This document shows, piece after piece, positions 15,987 to 25,654 of a stretch of 64,000 nucleotides of DNA. Made by a program: the position numbers and the translations under genes. Under the pieces are notes generated by a model, which saw nothing but the letters and a program-made list of their open reading frames with translations, did not search any database and was not told the DNA's origin. Each line of letters starts with the position of its first letter. Position 1 is the first letter of the stretch. The DNA comes from FEN-1219 sp963744305. GTDB lineage: Bacteria > Pseudomonadota > Gammaproteobacteria > Steroidobacterales > Rariloculaceae. The stretch is from assembly GCA_963744305.1 (NCBI GenBank), contig CAVUTF010000026.1, positions 31,967 through 95,966 of the forward strand, written 5' to 3'.

Positions 15987-16032
15987 AGCCCGCGGCCTAA
16001 TCTCGCGATGTGCGACATGAAAGCCGCGGGCT
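15987..16032. repeat. Inverted repeat downstream of the OmpA-like gene
   Basis: AGCCCGCGGC at 15987-15996 pairs perfectly with GCCGCGGGCT at 16023-16032, with a 26-base loop. No T-run follows. Could be a weak terminator or an mRNA 3' structure. Confidence 0.45.
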
Positions 16033-16175
16033 AGCGTCGACAAAGTGTCCGCCTGGCGCTCGTCATGGCCGCATCCAAGCTATTAGCCGTTTGACGCTTA
16101 AGAAACCTCGGGTGCGCCTGCACCCGTGAGCAGCTTTTCCTAACTTTGCCTCGATCATGTTGTAGGAGAATTGTC

Positions 16176-16480
16176 ATGAACCGGAAAACGGTGGTCGCTC
16201 CGATTTCGATGTATAAGCTACCGAGAGGGCCGGAAGTCGGACCTCTTATTCCGCGGCGCACCGATTGCAGCGACCGCGCAGGGTAAATCACGTGGAATGC
16301 CAGAATGGCAACGAGCAGATTAGGGCCGAGGTGGACAACCTGCCGGAACCGGCGTCACCCGGTCCTTACACAACCAATGATGTAAAGGGTAGTGAATCGA
16401 AGGTGACTACCCTGACCGAGCGTGCCGACGACGCAATGCTCGCCCGCGATGCTTTCGCGCGTGGCGATCGACGATAAGAC
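16176..16480 (+). pseudogene. Decayed partial duplicate of the OmpA-like gene
   Basis: The DNA repeats blocks of 14579-15175 in order: the start (MNRKT codons), the TATCG-type segment around SMYS, GNAQIKAEVENLPEPAS and DDVKGSESKVTTLTERAD, but with several internal deletions and frame changes. For example the block coding YVLWALTPDG to YNVG is missing. Even the ribosome binding site (TAGGAGAAT) is copied. Clearly a duplication that has degenerated. Confidence 0.8.
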
Positions 16481-16486
16481 GAATGA

Positions 16487-16526
16487 CGGCGTGTACCTCA
16501 CCGGCACGAAGCCGCCGGTGTTTCGG
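16487..16526. repeat. 40-base dispersed repeat, copy 1
   Basis: 38 of 40 bases are identical to 55205-55244, which lies nearly 39 kb away in an unrelated context. Both contain the stem CACCGG(C/T) / GCCGGTG. Copy 1 sits between the decayed ompA duplicate and the groL fragment. Confidence 0.6.
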
Positions 16527-16559
16527 CGGATCGTGCCGCCGAGCTCTACGGATCTTCAG

Positions 16560-17090
16560 ACGAGCAATCTCACACTCGATCCGGCCGATGACAGCTACGG
16601 CCTTGCGCACGCGCAATAGTGCGACTCCGCTGCCCGGCACGACCCCTTGCTGCACCGCGGCTCGAGTGGCATGCAATGCGTCTTCGACGCGGGCCTTGTT
16701 CTCCTTCATCTGCACTTCGGTGGTGGCACCGACTTTGATAATGGCGACGCCGCCGGCCAGCTTCGCGACGCGTTGCTCGAGCTTCTCGCGGTCGTAGTCG
16801 GACGAGGTTTCCTCCGTTTTGTGTGCGCAGCTGCTGCACTCGGCCTTCGATCGTCTTTTTCTTGCCGGCGCCGTCGACGACGGTGGTGTCGTCCTTGGTG
16901 ATTCGGACTTTCCGTGCGGTGCCCATGTGCTCGAGCGTCGCTTTGTCGAGGCTCAAGCCCACCTCTTCGGAGATCACCGTGGCGCCCGTGAGAATAGCGA
17001 TGTCCTCGAGCATGGCCTTGCGGGCATCGCCGAAACCCGGCGCTTTGACGGCGGCGACTTTTAGTATTCCGCGCAGTAGCTTGCGGACGT
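16560..17090 (-). pseudogene. groL: Internal fragment of groL (GroEL chaperonin)
   Basis: The minus strand reads GroEL residues corresponding to about 275-420: GILKVAAVKAPGFGD, EDIAILTGATVISEEVGLSL, ITKDDTTVVDGAGKK, then in another frame KARVEDALHATRAAVQQGVV and GSGVALLRV. Both the N-terminal equatorial part and the C-terminal part are absent, and frameshifts are present. A dead fragment; the functional groL must be elsewhere. The ends given are approximate. Confidence 0.85.
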
Positions 17091-17345
17091 AGGATCGGTC
17101 GGGCGCGTCGCCCAGCGGCCTAGAAGTGTCCATGTGGCCACAAGAATGCCTGTTTCTGCTACCGTCGTACACGCGGGCACCGGCCGCGAATCGAACCGGA
17201 TGAACGAATGTCGCGTACGGTAGGACACAGATGCGGTGCCGCCGTAAGCGAGGATAATCGTGAGCCAAGAAGCGCAGTTTCGTCGGAGCCAGGAGGACGT
17301 TGCGCCCGAGAGTCGCCTTGCAGCGAGCCTCGTGCCCTGAGCGCT

Positions 17346-18725
17346 ATGGCCGACCTCCTGCTCACGCACGGCTACTTCCTCGCGGAGGACGAAAAGGAAC
17401 GGCAGATCATGAAGCCGTATCCCCCGCTGGGGCTGCTCTATCTTTCGGCATTCCTGAAGACGCGCGGCTACTCGGTCGAAATCTTCGATAGCACCTTCGC
17501 TCCGCGCAGCGGGCTCAACGAGCGGTTCGCGAGCGCGACCGGCACAGTCGGCATCTACACGACGCTCATGACGCGCCGTTCCGTGCTCGAGATCGTCGGT
17601 GCGGCCAAGCGGCATGGCTGGACGGTGATCTTGGGCGGCCCCGAGAGCGCGAATTACACTGCCGAGTACCTGGAGGCCGGCGCCGATGCGATCGTCATCG
17701 GCGAGGGCGAGATCACGATGTCGGAGTTGTTGGCCGTGCTCGCGCGCTTCGGAGCTCACCGGCTGCACGAGGTGCCCGGCGTCGCGTTTCGCGACGAGGC
17801 CGGCGCGGTCGTGCACACGCGCGAGCGTGTCAAGGTCAAGGACCTCGACTCGTTGCCTTTGCCCGATCGCGAAGCGATCGACCACCAGCTCTACCTCGAC
17901 GCTTGGAAGACGCACCATGGCGCGAGCAGCATCAATCTGATCACGGCTCGCGGTTGTCCCTATCGCTGCAACTGGTGCTCGCATGCCGTGTACGGCTACA
18001 CGCATCGCCGCCGCAGTCCCGAGGCCGTTGCGGACGAGATGCAGTCGATTGTCGCTCGTTACGATCCCGACCAAGTCTGGTACGCCGACGACGTCTTCAC
18101 GATCAGCCACCCTTGGCTCGCGAGCTACGCGGCGGAGCTCGAGCGCCGCGGGATTCACCGGCCATTCGAAACCATCACGCGCGCCGACCGTCTGCAAAAC
18201 GAGTCAGCCGTGGAGTTGCTCCGCAAGCTCGGCTGCTATCGGATTTGGATCGGCTCGGAGAGCGGCAGCCAGAGGGTCCTCGACGGCATGGAGCGCGGCG
18301 TGACCGTCGAGCAGGTGCGACACTCCACGAAGCTCGCGCAAGCACACGGCATTCAAGTCGGCATGTTCTTGATGTGGGGCTACGAAGGCGAAGAGCTCGA
18401 GGACATCGAAGCGACCGTCGAGCACGTCAAGCTGAGCAACCCGGACGTGTTCTTGACGACCGTGGCCTACCCGATCAAGGGCACCGGTTACTTCACGAAG
18501 GTCAAGGACAAGATCGGGCTGCCGCTCGCGTGGACCGAGGCGTCCGACCGCGACTACGTCGTCGCGGGCCGGCGCGACAAGGAATACTACAAGCTCGCAG
18601 ATCGATGGCTCCGCAGCGAGGTCGAAGCGTGCCGCATCGAGGGCCGCGAGCCCGCGCGTGCGGCCGAGCTCATGAGCGCGGCGCGGCAAGCGAAAGCCGC
18701 GATGCAAAACTGGGGCATTCGCTGA
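17346..18725 (+). CDS. B12-binding radical SAM protein 1
   Basis: A 459-residue enzyme. The N-terminal B12-binding Rossmann domain covers about residues 1-150 (PPLGLLYLSAFLKTRGYSVE; VILGGPES). The radical SAM core has the iron-sulfur motif CPYRCNWC near residue 200. Members carry out radical methylations, cyclisations or rearrangements. ATG 17346 was chosen because conserved MADLLLTHGY starts there. It is the first gene of the cluster beside the groL scar. Substrate unknown. Confidence 0.9.
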   Translation: MADLLLTHGYFLAEDEKERQIMKPYPPLGLLYLSAFLKTRGYSVEIFDSTFAPRSGLNERFASATGTVGIYTTLMTRRSVLEIVGAAKRHGWTVILGGPESANYTAEYLEAGADAIVIGEGEITMSELLAVLARFGAHRLHEVPGVAFRDEAGAVVHTRERVKVKDLDSLPLPDREAIDHQLYLDAWKTHHGASSINLITARGCPYRCNWCSHAVYGYTHRRRSPEAVADEMQSIVARYDPDQVWYADDVFTISHPWLASYAAELERRGIHRPFETITRADRLQNESAVELLRKLGCYRIWIGSESGSQRVLDGMERGVTVEQVRHSTKLAQAHGIQVGMFLMWGYEGEELEDIEATVEHVKLSNPDVFLTTVAYPIKGTGYFTKVKDKIGLPLAWTEASDRDYVVAGRRDKEYYKLADRWLRSEVEACRIEGREPARAAELMSAARQAKAAMQNWGIR

Positions 18726-18776
18726 TCGCCGCCGGCCGCGGGTGCCGCAGCGAATGAAGCGCGACGAGGGCGGCGG

Positions 18777-19530
18777 TTGATAGTCAGCACGCGCCGTTTG
18801 TTCTGCCGCCTGTTGCGCACGCTCGAGATAAAGACGGTGTGCGACGTGGGCTCGATGGATGGATCCGATGCGCTACTGTTTCGGCGCATCCTGCCCGAGG
18901 GCTACCATCCTCGCGCTCGAGCCGAATCCACGGAACTTCGCGCTCATGGCGGCGGACGACCGGCTCAGCCTTGCGGGCATTCGCATCTTGCCCGTCGCCT
19001 CAAGCGATCGCAGAGGGGAAGCTCCGTTCTACGTCGTCGAAGCCGACTACCGATCCGAGGCCCGTGGCGGGCGAGGCGCGGTATGAGCTCACTATCACCG
19101 GCGGCACGACGGCTCGCCGTTGGCAGCCGTCGTTCAAGTGCAGACGGTTCGTCTCGACGAGCTGCTTGTGGCCGAGTCGTTGGCCGATGAGCCGATCGCG
19201 TTGTGGATCGACACCGAGGGCGTGGCGTTCGAGGCTATTCAAGGCTGCTCGGGCGTGCTTTCGGTCGACGCCGAATGATCCATGTCGAGGTCGAGACAGC
19301 CCTTCATCGGCGTCGGCCAGAAGCTGTTCGCCGACGTCGAGCGAACGTTGATGGAGGCGGGGTTCGTGTTGTTCGCGACGGATCAGGCGCCAGACGTTCT
19401 ACAGTTCAATGCGCTGTTTCTGCGCGCCGGACTTCGCCGTAGAAAAATGGCGGAGATCGTCGGTACGCGAAACGGGAGCGGCTGCGCCGCAGAAGTGTCC
19501 CACACTGATCATACGGTTGATGCCGGGTAG
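18777..19530 (+). CDS. FkbM-family methyltransferase, frameshifted
   Basis: Pieces in three frames: TVCDVGSMDGSDALLFRRIL (SAM-binding start), LALEPNPRNFALMAADDRL, VQTVRLDELLVAESLADEPI with LWIDTEGVAFEAIQGC, and PFIGVGQKLFADVERTLMEA. This is the FkbM order, with the VRLDELL and IDxEG blocks diagnostic. At least three frameshifts. FkbM enzymes O-methylate sugars or small molecules, so it probably decorates the product of this cluster. The TTG start is a guess. Confidence 0.75.
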
Positions 19531-19557
19531 ACTAAGGCTGGCGCTCGGGCTGCAGGC

Positions 19558-20520
19558 TCACCGAGACGCGCTGTCGCTGATTTTGGCGTGCCACGGCTTC
19601 AGGAGCCCGGCGCGGGGACCGATGCACGCTCGCGCCAACGCTCTCGCGGCTCCGTACCACCAGCGGGGATACGTCCAGCTGAAAGGAAGGCTCTCGCAAA
19701 CGGCGCCGACGGAGCGCCAGCGTCGGCCACGGGAGGCCATCGCAGCGGCCTTCGCGAGCGCATTGCGGCTCCGCTCTTCGGCGAGCAGGCTGTCGATGCG
19801 CGCCGCCGAGCTGCGCGGCCAGTTTGCGCAGCGAGTAATCGCGCGCGCGGTGGGCGCCGCCCGGCTCTCTGCTGTCGCTGCCCGCGTGGCGACGAACGTG
19901 GATGAGCGGCTCGTCGACGACGCAGACACGACTCCGCAACGCGAGCCGCAGCCACAGATCGTAATCCTCGCTGCAGGTCGATCGCCTCGTCGAATCCGCC
20001 TACGTCACGCACGAGCGCGGCGCTCGCGAGCACGCTGGAGGGACGGATGGAGGCGGTCGTGCGCACGACCTGCGTGAAGATTGCGCCGGCATGCGGGGTC
20101 CACGGGCGGTTTCGCTCCGAAGGGAGCGGCGTACCCTCGGCATCGACGATGAGGAACGCCGTGTAGCTCCAGCCGCAATCGGGACTGGCGCGCAAGGCGT
20201 CTAGTTGGCGCTCGAGCTTGCTCGGAACCCAGAGATCGTCGGAATCGAGGAACGCGAGCAGCGTTCCTCGAGCGCCCGCGATGCCCGCGTTGCGCGCGGC
20301 ACCGGGATTGCCGGAATGTGCCAGTCGAAGCAGGTGGACGCGCCCGTCGCGTGTCAGGCTCTCGAGATAGGCGCGGGTTTCTCGTCCGAGCCGTCGTCGG
20401 CGATGATCAACTCCCACTGCGGCATCGTTTGCCGCAACACCGACTCACCGTCGCGGGCAGGAACTCCATGCGATTGAACGTCGGCATGACGATCGAGACG
20501 ACGGATCCGCCATCACTCAC
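19558..20520 (-). CDS. Family 2 glycosyltransferase, frameshifted
   Basis: The N-terminus VVSIVMPTFNRMEFLPATV starts from GTG 20520, with GGGAG upstream. After a frame change come NPGAARNAGIAGARGTLLAF and the metal-binding LDSDDLW, then SYTAFLIVD and DVGGFDEAIDLQ. The C-terminal part lies in other frames (DSLLAEERSRNALAKAAAM). Inverting GT-A enzyme using a nucleotide sugar, probably building a glycan or glycosylating the cluster product. At least two frameshifts. Confidence 0.8.
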
Positions 20521-20569
20521 GCTCCCGCCGCGGCGCACGCAGCATGCTTCGGCATTGTAGACTCGACCG

Positions 20570-21672
20570 ATGTTGGCCGGACCCGATTGGTGTGACAGAG
20601 AAGCAGCGCTCGCGTCGCTGCTTCGCGTGCCCCGTGCGCCATCGGCTCGCGCGGAGCTGTTGGAGAACCTTGCCGGGTATTCGCGGGACACCGTGCGCGA
20701 GGCGCGAAGGCCGGTTCGCTCGTCCCAACCGCCGCCGAGCGCGAGCACGCGCTCGAGTGGCTGTTAATCCCGTGTTCGTGTGCGGGCATCATCGCAGCGG
20801 CACGACGCTGCTGCAGAACCTGCTGGACGGTCATCCCGAGCTGTTGTCGCTGCCGAGCGAGGGAACCTACTTCAGCTCGTTCGCCTACGTCGTCCGGCGC
20901 GCTTCCACGGATAGCGACCTCAACCGGTTCGCCGGCGAGTGGATCTCGCGTTTCGTCGATCCGAACTTCGAGCCGCACTTCAAGCTCGGACGCAGCGACG
21001 GAACACGAGCCCCGGCCGTCGAGTTCGCACGATTCCTGTTCGGTTGGCACGAGGCTCTTCGAAGTCCGCGTGACGGAGCCGTTCGCGCCACTCCTCGCGT
21101 CGGCGGCGGCCTACCGCGCCGTGGCTGCAGCCACGAGCGCCCCTCGAGCGTGGGTCGAGAAGAGCGCTCAACGAACGTATGCGGCGCGGCTCGCGTTCCT
21201 CGGCACCGCGCGCTTCATCCAACTCGTTCGTGATCCGCGTGCCGTCTCGCGTCGCTCGGCGAAGATCTACCGCACGGCCGCGCCGGGCCGCTTCGATGCG
21301 GCCGCAAGCGCGAGAGCCATCGGTCGGTCGTTGCGGCTCGCGAAGCAGAATCCTCGCCGCCTCGGCAACCGTTATCTCGTCGTTCGCTACGAAGACCTCG
21401 TCGGCGAACCGGCGGAGCAGATCGAGGGCGTGCGGCGATTCTGGGAATCGCTCCGCACGCGGCGCTGTCGGTGCCGACATCGGGCGGCCGCGCCGTGGCG
21501 GCCAACTCCGCGTTCGCGCGGCGATGCCGTCGGGCATCGAGCCGGCCCGACCGCCGCCGGTTGTGCCCGCGGAGCATTTGGCGTTGCTCGGCATTTATGC
21601 CGGCGCCGCGCGCGCGAGCTCGGTACGAAATACTCGTGCCGCCGCCGTGGGCGAGATGTGCGCAGCACCTTA
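20570..21672 (+). CDS. Sulfotransferase-family protein, frameshifted
   Basis: The PAPS 5'-phosphosulfate loop is PVFVCGHHRSGTTLLQNLLD. Further blocks are FIQLVRDPRAVSRRSAKIY (3'-phosphate site) and YLVVRYEDLVGEPAEQI, typical of Sulfotransfer_3 proteins. About 60 residues in two frames upstream (EAALASLLRVPRAPSARAEL; LVPTAAEREHALEWL) look like the normal N-terminal lead, so the start is placed at 20570. Four or more frameshifts. It suggests sulfation of the cluster product. Convergent with the glycosyltransferase at 21743. Confidence 0.75.
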
Positions 21673-21742
21673 GCTACTGGCCTCGACAGCTTCTTCGAGT
21701 CGCGCGTTCTTTGCACAGCGTTCGCCGGGGCGAGGCCGGCGG

Positions 21743-22844
21743 CTAGCCCGCGAGCTCGCGATACATCGCATCGAAGACGTGCGCCGTATGCTCGGCGTCT
21801 TCGAGCTCCGCGCGGCGGTGCGCTTCATTGGCCAGTCGCATCCGCAGGTCCTCGTCCTCGAGAACCGATTCGAGCGCGGCCGCGAGCGCGGCGGGATCCT
21901 GGCACGGCACCGCGAGTGCGGCGCGCGGGCTCCATTCTGCGATGTGTCCGACCGCGGTCCCAACGGTTGGCACACCTACGGCGGCGGCCTCGAGCACGAC
22001 AAGGGGACCGGCCTCGTGACGCGAGCTGATGACGCCCACATGCGCGGCCTCGACGATCGGCCGTAGCTCGCGCTGAGTCAGGAAGCCGTGAAAATGGATG
22101 TGCCGCGCAACGCCGAGCTCGACCGCCAACGCCTGGATCTCCCCGCCCAAGACGTCCTCGCCGACGAGGTCGAGCCGGAAGTCGCGGCCGCGATCGGCGA
22201 GGATGCGCAGGGCTTGAAGCAGCGTACCTTGATCCTTGACGCGATTGAGGCTCGCGATATGCACGAGCCTCGGCTGTTCGCCGTGCGGCCGGCGGACCGG
22301 AGATCGCATCGGCCACCGCTCTCGATCGACGCCAAGCGGCACTCGTTGCGCCTGCACGCCGTGCCGCGCGACGAGCTCGCAGATCGGCGCGCTTGCGGCC
22401 GTGACTTGCGTCGCGCGCCGAAGCACCGCTCGCTGCAAGAGGCGGCCGCGCCCGAGAAACCGACCCGCCGTACCGGATGTCGTGGAGCGCGACCAGCTCG
22501 CCGCCGGCTACGTGGACGACACTCGGCACACGCAGCAGAGCTGCGAGTCCGACGGCCAGCGCCCCAGTGCGTCCGGCCCAGAAGGCGTGCACAACCCGAA
22601 ACGGTGTCTTGCGGTGCTCGGCCCAAACCGAGCGCAGCGCTCGCCACGCTGTGCGCGGCCGCCCGAGGTTGTGGATGCGCGCGCCTTCCAACGACCAGCA
22701 GCCGGGCGTCGGCTCTTGATGCGTCGCGAACACGTGCAGCTCGTGATCGGCCGCGAGCCGCCGGATCAGGGCCAGCAAAGCCGGAATCACGCGCACTTCA
22801 CCGGACCGGTCTACACCGCCGGGAACGATGAGTGCGACCTTCAC
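21743..22844 (-). CDS. Family 4 glycosyltransferase A
   Basis: GT-B fold enzyme in two frames. The N-terminal part (MKVALIVPGGVDRSGE...RVVHAFWAGRTGALA) joins, after one frameshift near 22440-22470, the C-terminal GT1/GT4 domain (PRLVHIASLNRVKDQGTLLQ; SSRHEAGPLVVLEAAAVGVP, the E-x7-E-type sugar-nucleotide site). Retaining glycosyltransferase. Its ATG overlaps the stop of the HprK-like gene by four bases. Confidence 0.85.
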
Positions 22845-23837
22845 AATAGCGTCGCTAGTTGCCGCACGGCGTCATCCGGATGCTCGGTCCGCCGCAGCTC
22901 ATACGCGGGCACGTCGACGATGCGCCGCTCGAAGGCGCGCCAATTGAGCATCGCCGACGCATACGGTTGCTCGCGGCGGAGCCGGGCGACCAGCGCCTTG
23001 CGCTCGAGCGCCCGCAGTGCCGGCTGGCGACCCGCCATCCGCCGCGACAGGAAAACCGTTGCGGCGAGCCGCAAGGGCGCGCGCGCGATCCGTCCCTCGA
23101 GCTCGCGCAGGTCGACCTCGAACTTGCGCGCGCCGCTGCGCCGCTCGATCACCGGCGAGCGCTCGATTGCCTGGCGTAGAGGCTCGGACTCCATGAAGCG
23201 CAACGCGTGCTGCCCGACATGCAGGTAGTTCGATACGCCCGTCACGCGCAGCCCGTCGAGCGCGACGAACGCGCTGTCCTCGGAGAGTAGCTGCAGGCCG
23301 CCCGCCAACGCATGCAGGCTCAGCGTGCTCTTACCCGTCCCACTCGAGTCCCATGAGCAGCGCGCCGTTGCCGTTCGCGCCCACACACGCCGCGTGCAAC
23401 GGCACGAGCGCTTGCGCGCGCGCCGCGAGCGTCAAGAACGCGAGCTCGACGAGCTCGTAACGAGCATGGTAGCGCTGCCGTAGCATCGCTTTCGAAACGC
23501 AGACGAGCGCGCGCGACTGGGCGGCGTCCATGACGGCGAAGGTCCCCGCATCGACGGTTGCCGAGAGTAGCCCTGCGCCGGCGCCGAGAACGGGCCTAGG
23601 CGGCGCCGAACCGCGCGCCCACGTCCGCGGGTGATCGGTGAGCACGAGTCGCACGATGAATCGGTGCGGTCGGCGACCGAGTCGATGCTTCGGCAAGGCG
23701 CCGAAAGCCTCGACGGCGAGCTCGAGCAGAGCCGCGTCGGCGCTTTCCACCGTGAAGGCGCCTCCGAGCACGCTCATGCGCGCGCGCAAGAGCGCCCGCG
23801 TGCGCTCGCCGAAGGGATCCGCGGTGGCGTCGCTCAT
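22841..23837 (-). CDS. HPr-kinase-like P-loop protein
   Basis: The N-terminal part ends LVPLHAACVGANGNGALLMG and, one frame away, DSSGTGKSTLSLHALA forms the Walker A loop of HprK/PEP-carboxykinase-like proteins; QLLSEDSAFVAL follows. About 330 residues with one frameshift at about 23340. Such proteins sit in lasso-peptide and polysaccharide clusters, where some phosphorylate a peptide Ser. Here it lies between the exporter and a glycosyltransferase with ATGA overlaps on both sides. Its substrate is unknown. Confidence 0.8.
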
Positions 23838-25654
23838 CGGCGCGCAATTTCGCGCGGCGGCGCGCCCAATGCGAGCTCCGCGAGCGTCTTGCGCCCGACA
23901 AGCCGTCCGCCGTCGAGCTCGAACTGCAGGTCGCAGCCGGCGAGCGCGCTCGAACGATGGGCGATGAGAATGATCGTGCACGTGCCGCGCAGCGTGCCGA
24001 GCAGCGTCATGATCTCGGCTTCCGTCAACGTGTCGAGCGCGTTGGTGCCTTCATCGACGACTAGCAGCGACGCGCGCCGATAGAGCGCGCGCGCGATACC
24101 GACGCGCTGGCGCTGCCCGCCGCTGAGCCGCGCGCCGTTTTCGCCGATCATCGTCGCGACGCCGTCCGGCATCGCCTCGATGACTGCTTCGAGCTGCGCC
24201 GCACGCGCTGCCTCGAGAACCCGCTCGAGGTCGACATCGTCCGGGGCCGCGCCGAATGCGATGTTCTGCGCGATGGTGCCGTCCACGAGCGCGATCTGCT
24301 GCGCGACGTACGCGACGGTGTCGAGCCACGCGTCCCTGCTGGCGGCGTCGAGCGCGACACCGTCGACTTCGATGCGCCCGGCGTCCGGCGTGAGCAGCCC
24401 GAGAATGAGCTCGGCGAGCGTGCTCTTGCCGGCGGCGTTCGGGCCGACGAAGCCTACGAGCGTGCCGGCGGGAATCTCGAGCGACACGCGGCTGACGCCG
24501 CCGTCGCGCTGCGCCGAATATCGGTACGACACGTCGACGAGGCGAATCGCCTGTCGCGGCCGCCCCCGCCACTCGGCGCTCGGCGCCGCGGGCGGCTCGT
24601 TGGCAGCCCGGCGTCGAGCGCCGCGCAAGTCCTCGACGATGCCGTCGAACGCCGCACGATCCGCATGGATGCGAGCGAGCGCCGCGAATACCTGCTGCAC
24701 GGCGGGCAGCAGCCGGTACGCGGCAAGGCCGAGGAACGCGAGATGCGTCAACCATCGGTCTGCGCCGGCGGTGCCGTAGCTCCAGAGCGCGGCCGCGACG
24801 AGGCCCGCAGCCACGAGGCACTCGAGCGCGAACTTCGGGCTCGCCGCTATCGCGGGCGTGCTCGCTTGCGCGGCCGCGATCGCCGCGGAGTGGCGGGCGA
24901 CCTCCGACGTCAATGCCGCCTGTGCGCGGTGCACGATGACGTCCTTGATCGCGGCGAAGCTTTCCGCCACGACTTGCGCGCGGGCCTTCCAATGATGCGT
25001 CGTGATCGTGCCGTTGCGGACCAGCCGGCGCCGCACGAGCGCGTGGATCAGCGCGTAGCAGAGGCCCAGCGATACGGCCGCGGCCAAGGCGAAGAGCGGA
25101 TCGACGACCACGACGGCCCCGGTGATCAAGGCGATGGTGACGGCACTCGCGCAGAGCGTGAGGCCGCCGTGAATGATGCCGCCGACGGTGCGGTTGACCT
25201 CGTGCACGACGCGGGTCGCGAGGACGGCACTGTTGCTGCCCGCATGGAATCTCACGTCGCGATGTAAGTACTCCGCGAAGAGCAGCGCATGCATTCGTGC
25301 GCCGACCCCTTGCGAGAAACGCCCTATCGAGAGGATCGAGAGGAAACTGGCCAAGTTGGCGAGCGACAACAGCGCGACGAAGCCGATGCCGAGCCAAACC
25401 AGAACGCCGTGGGACGTTTCGAGCCCGAGCGCCTGTTTGAGCCACGCGAGAGCCGCGCTGCGGTCGATGACGGCGGGATCGGCAAGGACGGCGAAGACGG
25501 GCGCGATGCCGGCGACCCCGACGAGCGTGAGGCATGCGGCGGCGATCGAGACCAGCAGGACGGCAACACATTGACGTTTCTGCGCGGCGTCCAGCAGCCG
25601 CCAAATCTGCCGCGCGAGATCGAGCAACGAGCCGGTCGCCTCGCTCCCGCTCAT
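23834..25654 (-). CDS. ABC exporter, fused permease and ATPase
   Basis: A 606-residue protein. Six membrane helices fill about residues 20-340 (VAVLLVSIAAACLTLVGVAG first). The ATPase domain has Walker A GPNAAGKST near residue 400, signature LSGGQRQR, Walker B LLVVDE and switch His in LIAHRSS. Half-transporter of the MsbA/lipid- or peptide-exporter type, working as a homodimer. It overlaps both neighbours by ATGA, so it is coupled to the cluster and probably exports its product or a lipid-linked intermediate. Confidence 0.92.
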   Translation of the reverse strand: MSGSEATGSLLDLARQIWRLLDAAQKRQCVAVLLVSIAAACLTLVGVAGIAPVFAVLADPAVIDRSAALAWLKQALGLETSHGVLVWLGIGFVALLSLANLASFLSILSIGRFSQGVGARMHALLFAEYLHRDVRFHAGSNSAVLATRVVHEVNRTVGGIIHGGLTLCASAVTIALITGAVVVVDPLFALAAAVSLGLCYALIHALVRRRLVRNGTITTHHWKARAQVVAESFAAIKDVIVHRAQAALTSEVARHSAAIAAAQASTPAIAASPKFALECLVAAGLVAAALWSYGTAGADRWLTHLAFLGLAAYRLLPAVQQVFAALARIHADRAAFDGIVEDLRGARRRAANEPPAAPSAEWRGRPRQAIRLVDVSYRYSAQRDGGVSRVSLEIPAGTLVGFVGPNAAGKSTLAELILGLLTPDAGRIEVDGVALDAASRDAWLDTVAYVAQQIALVDGTIAQNIAFGAAPDDVDLERVLEAARAAQLEAVIEAMPDGVATMIGENGARLSGGQRQRVGIARALYRRASLLVVDEGTNALDTLTEAEIMTLLGTLRGTCTIILIAHRSSALAGCDLQFELDGGRLVGRKTLAELALGAPPREIARR

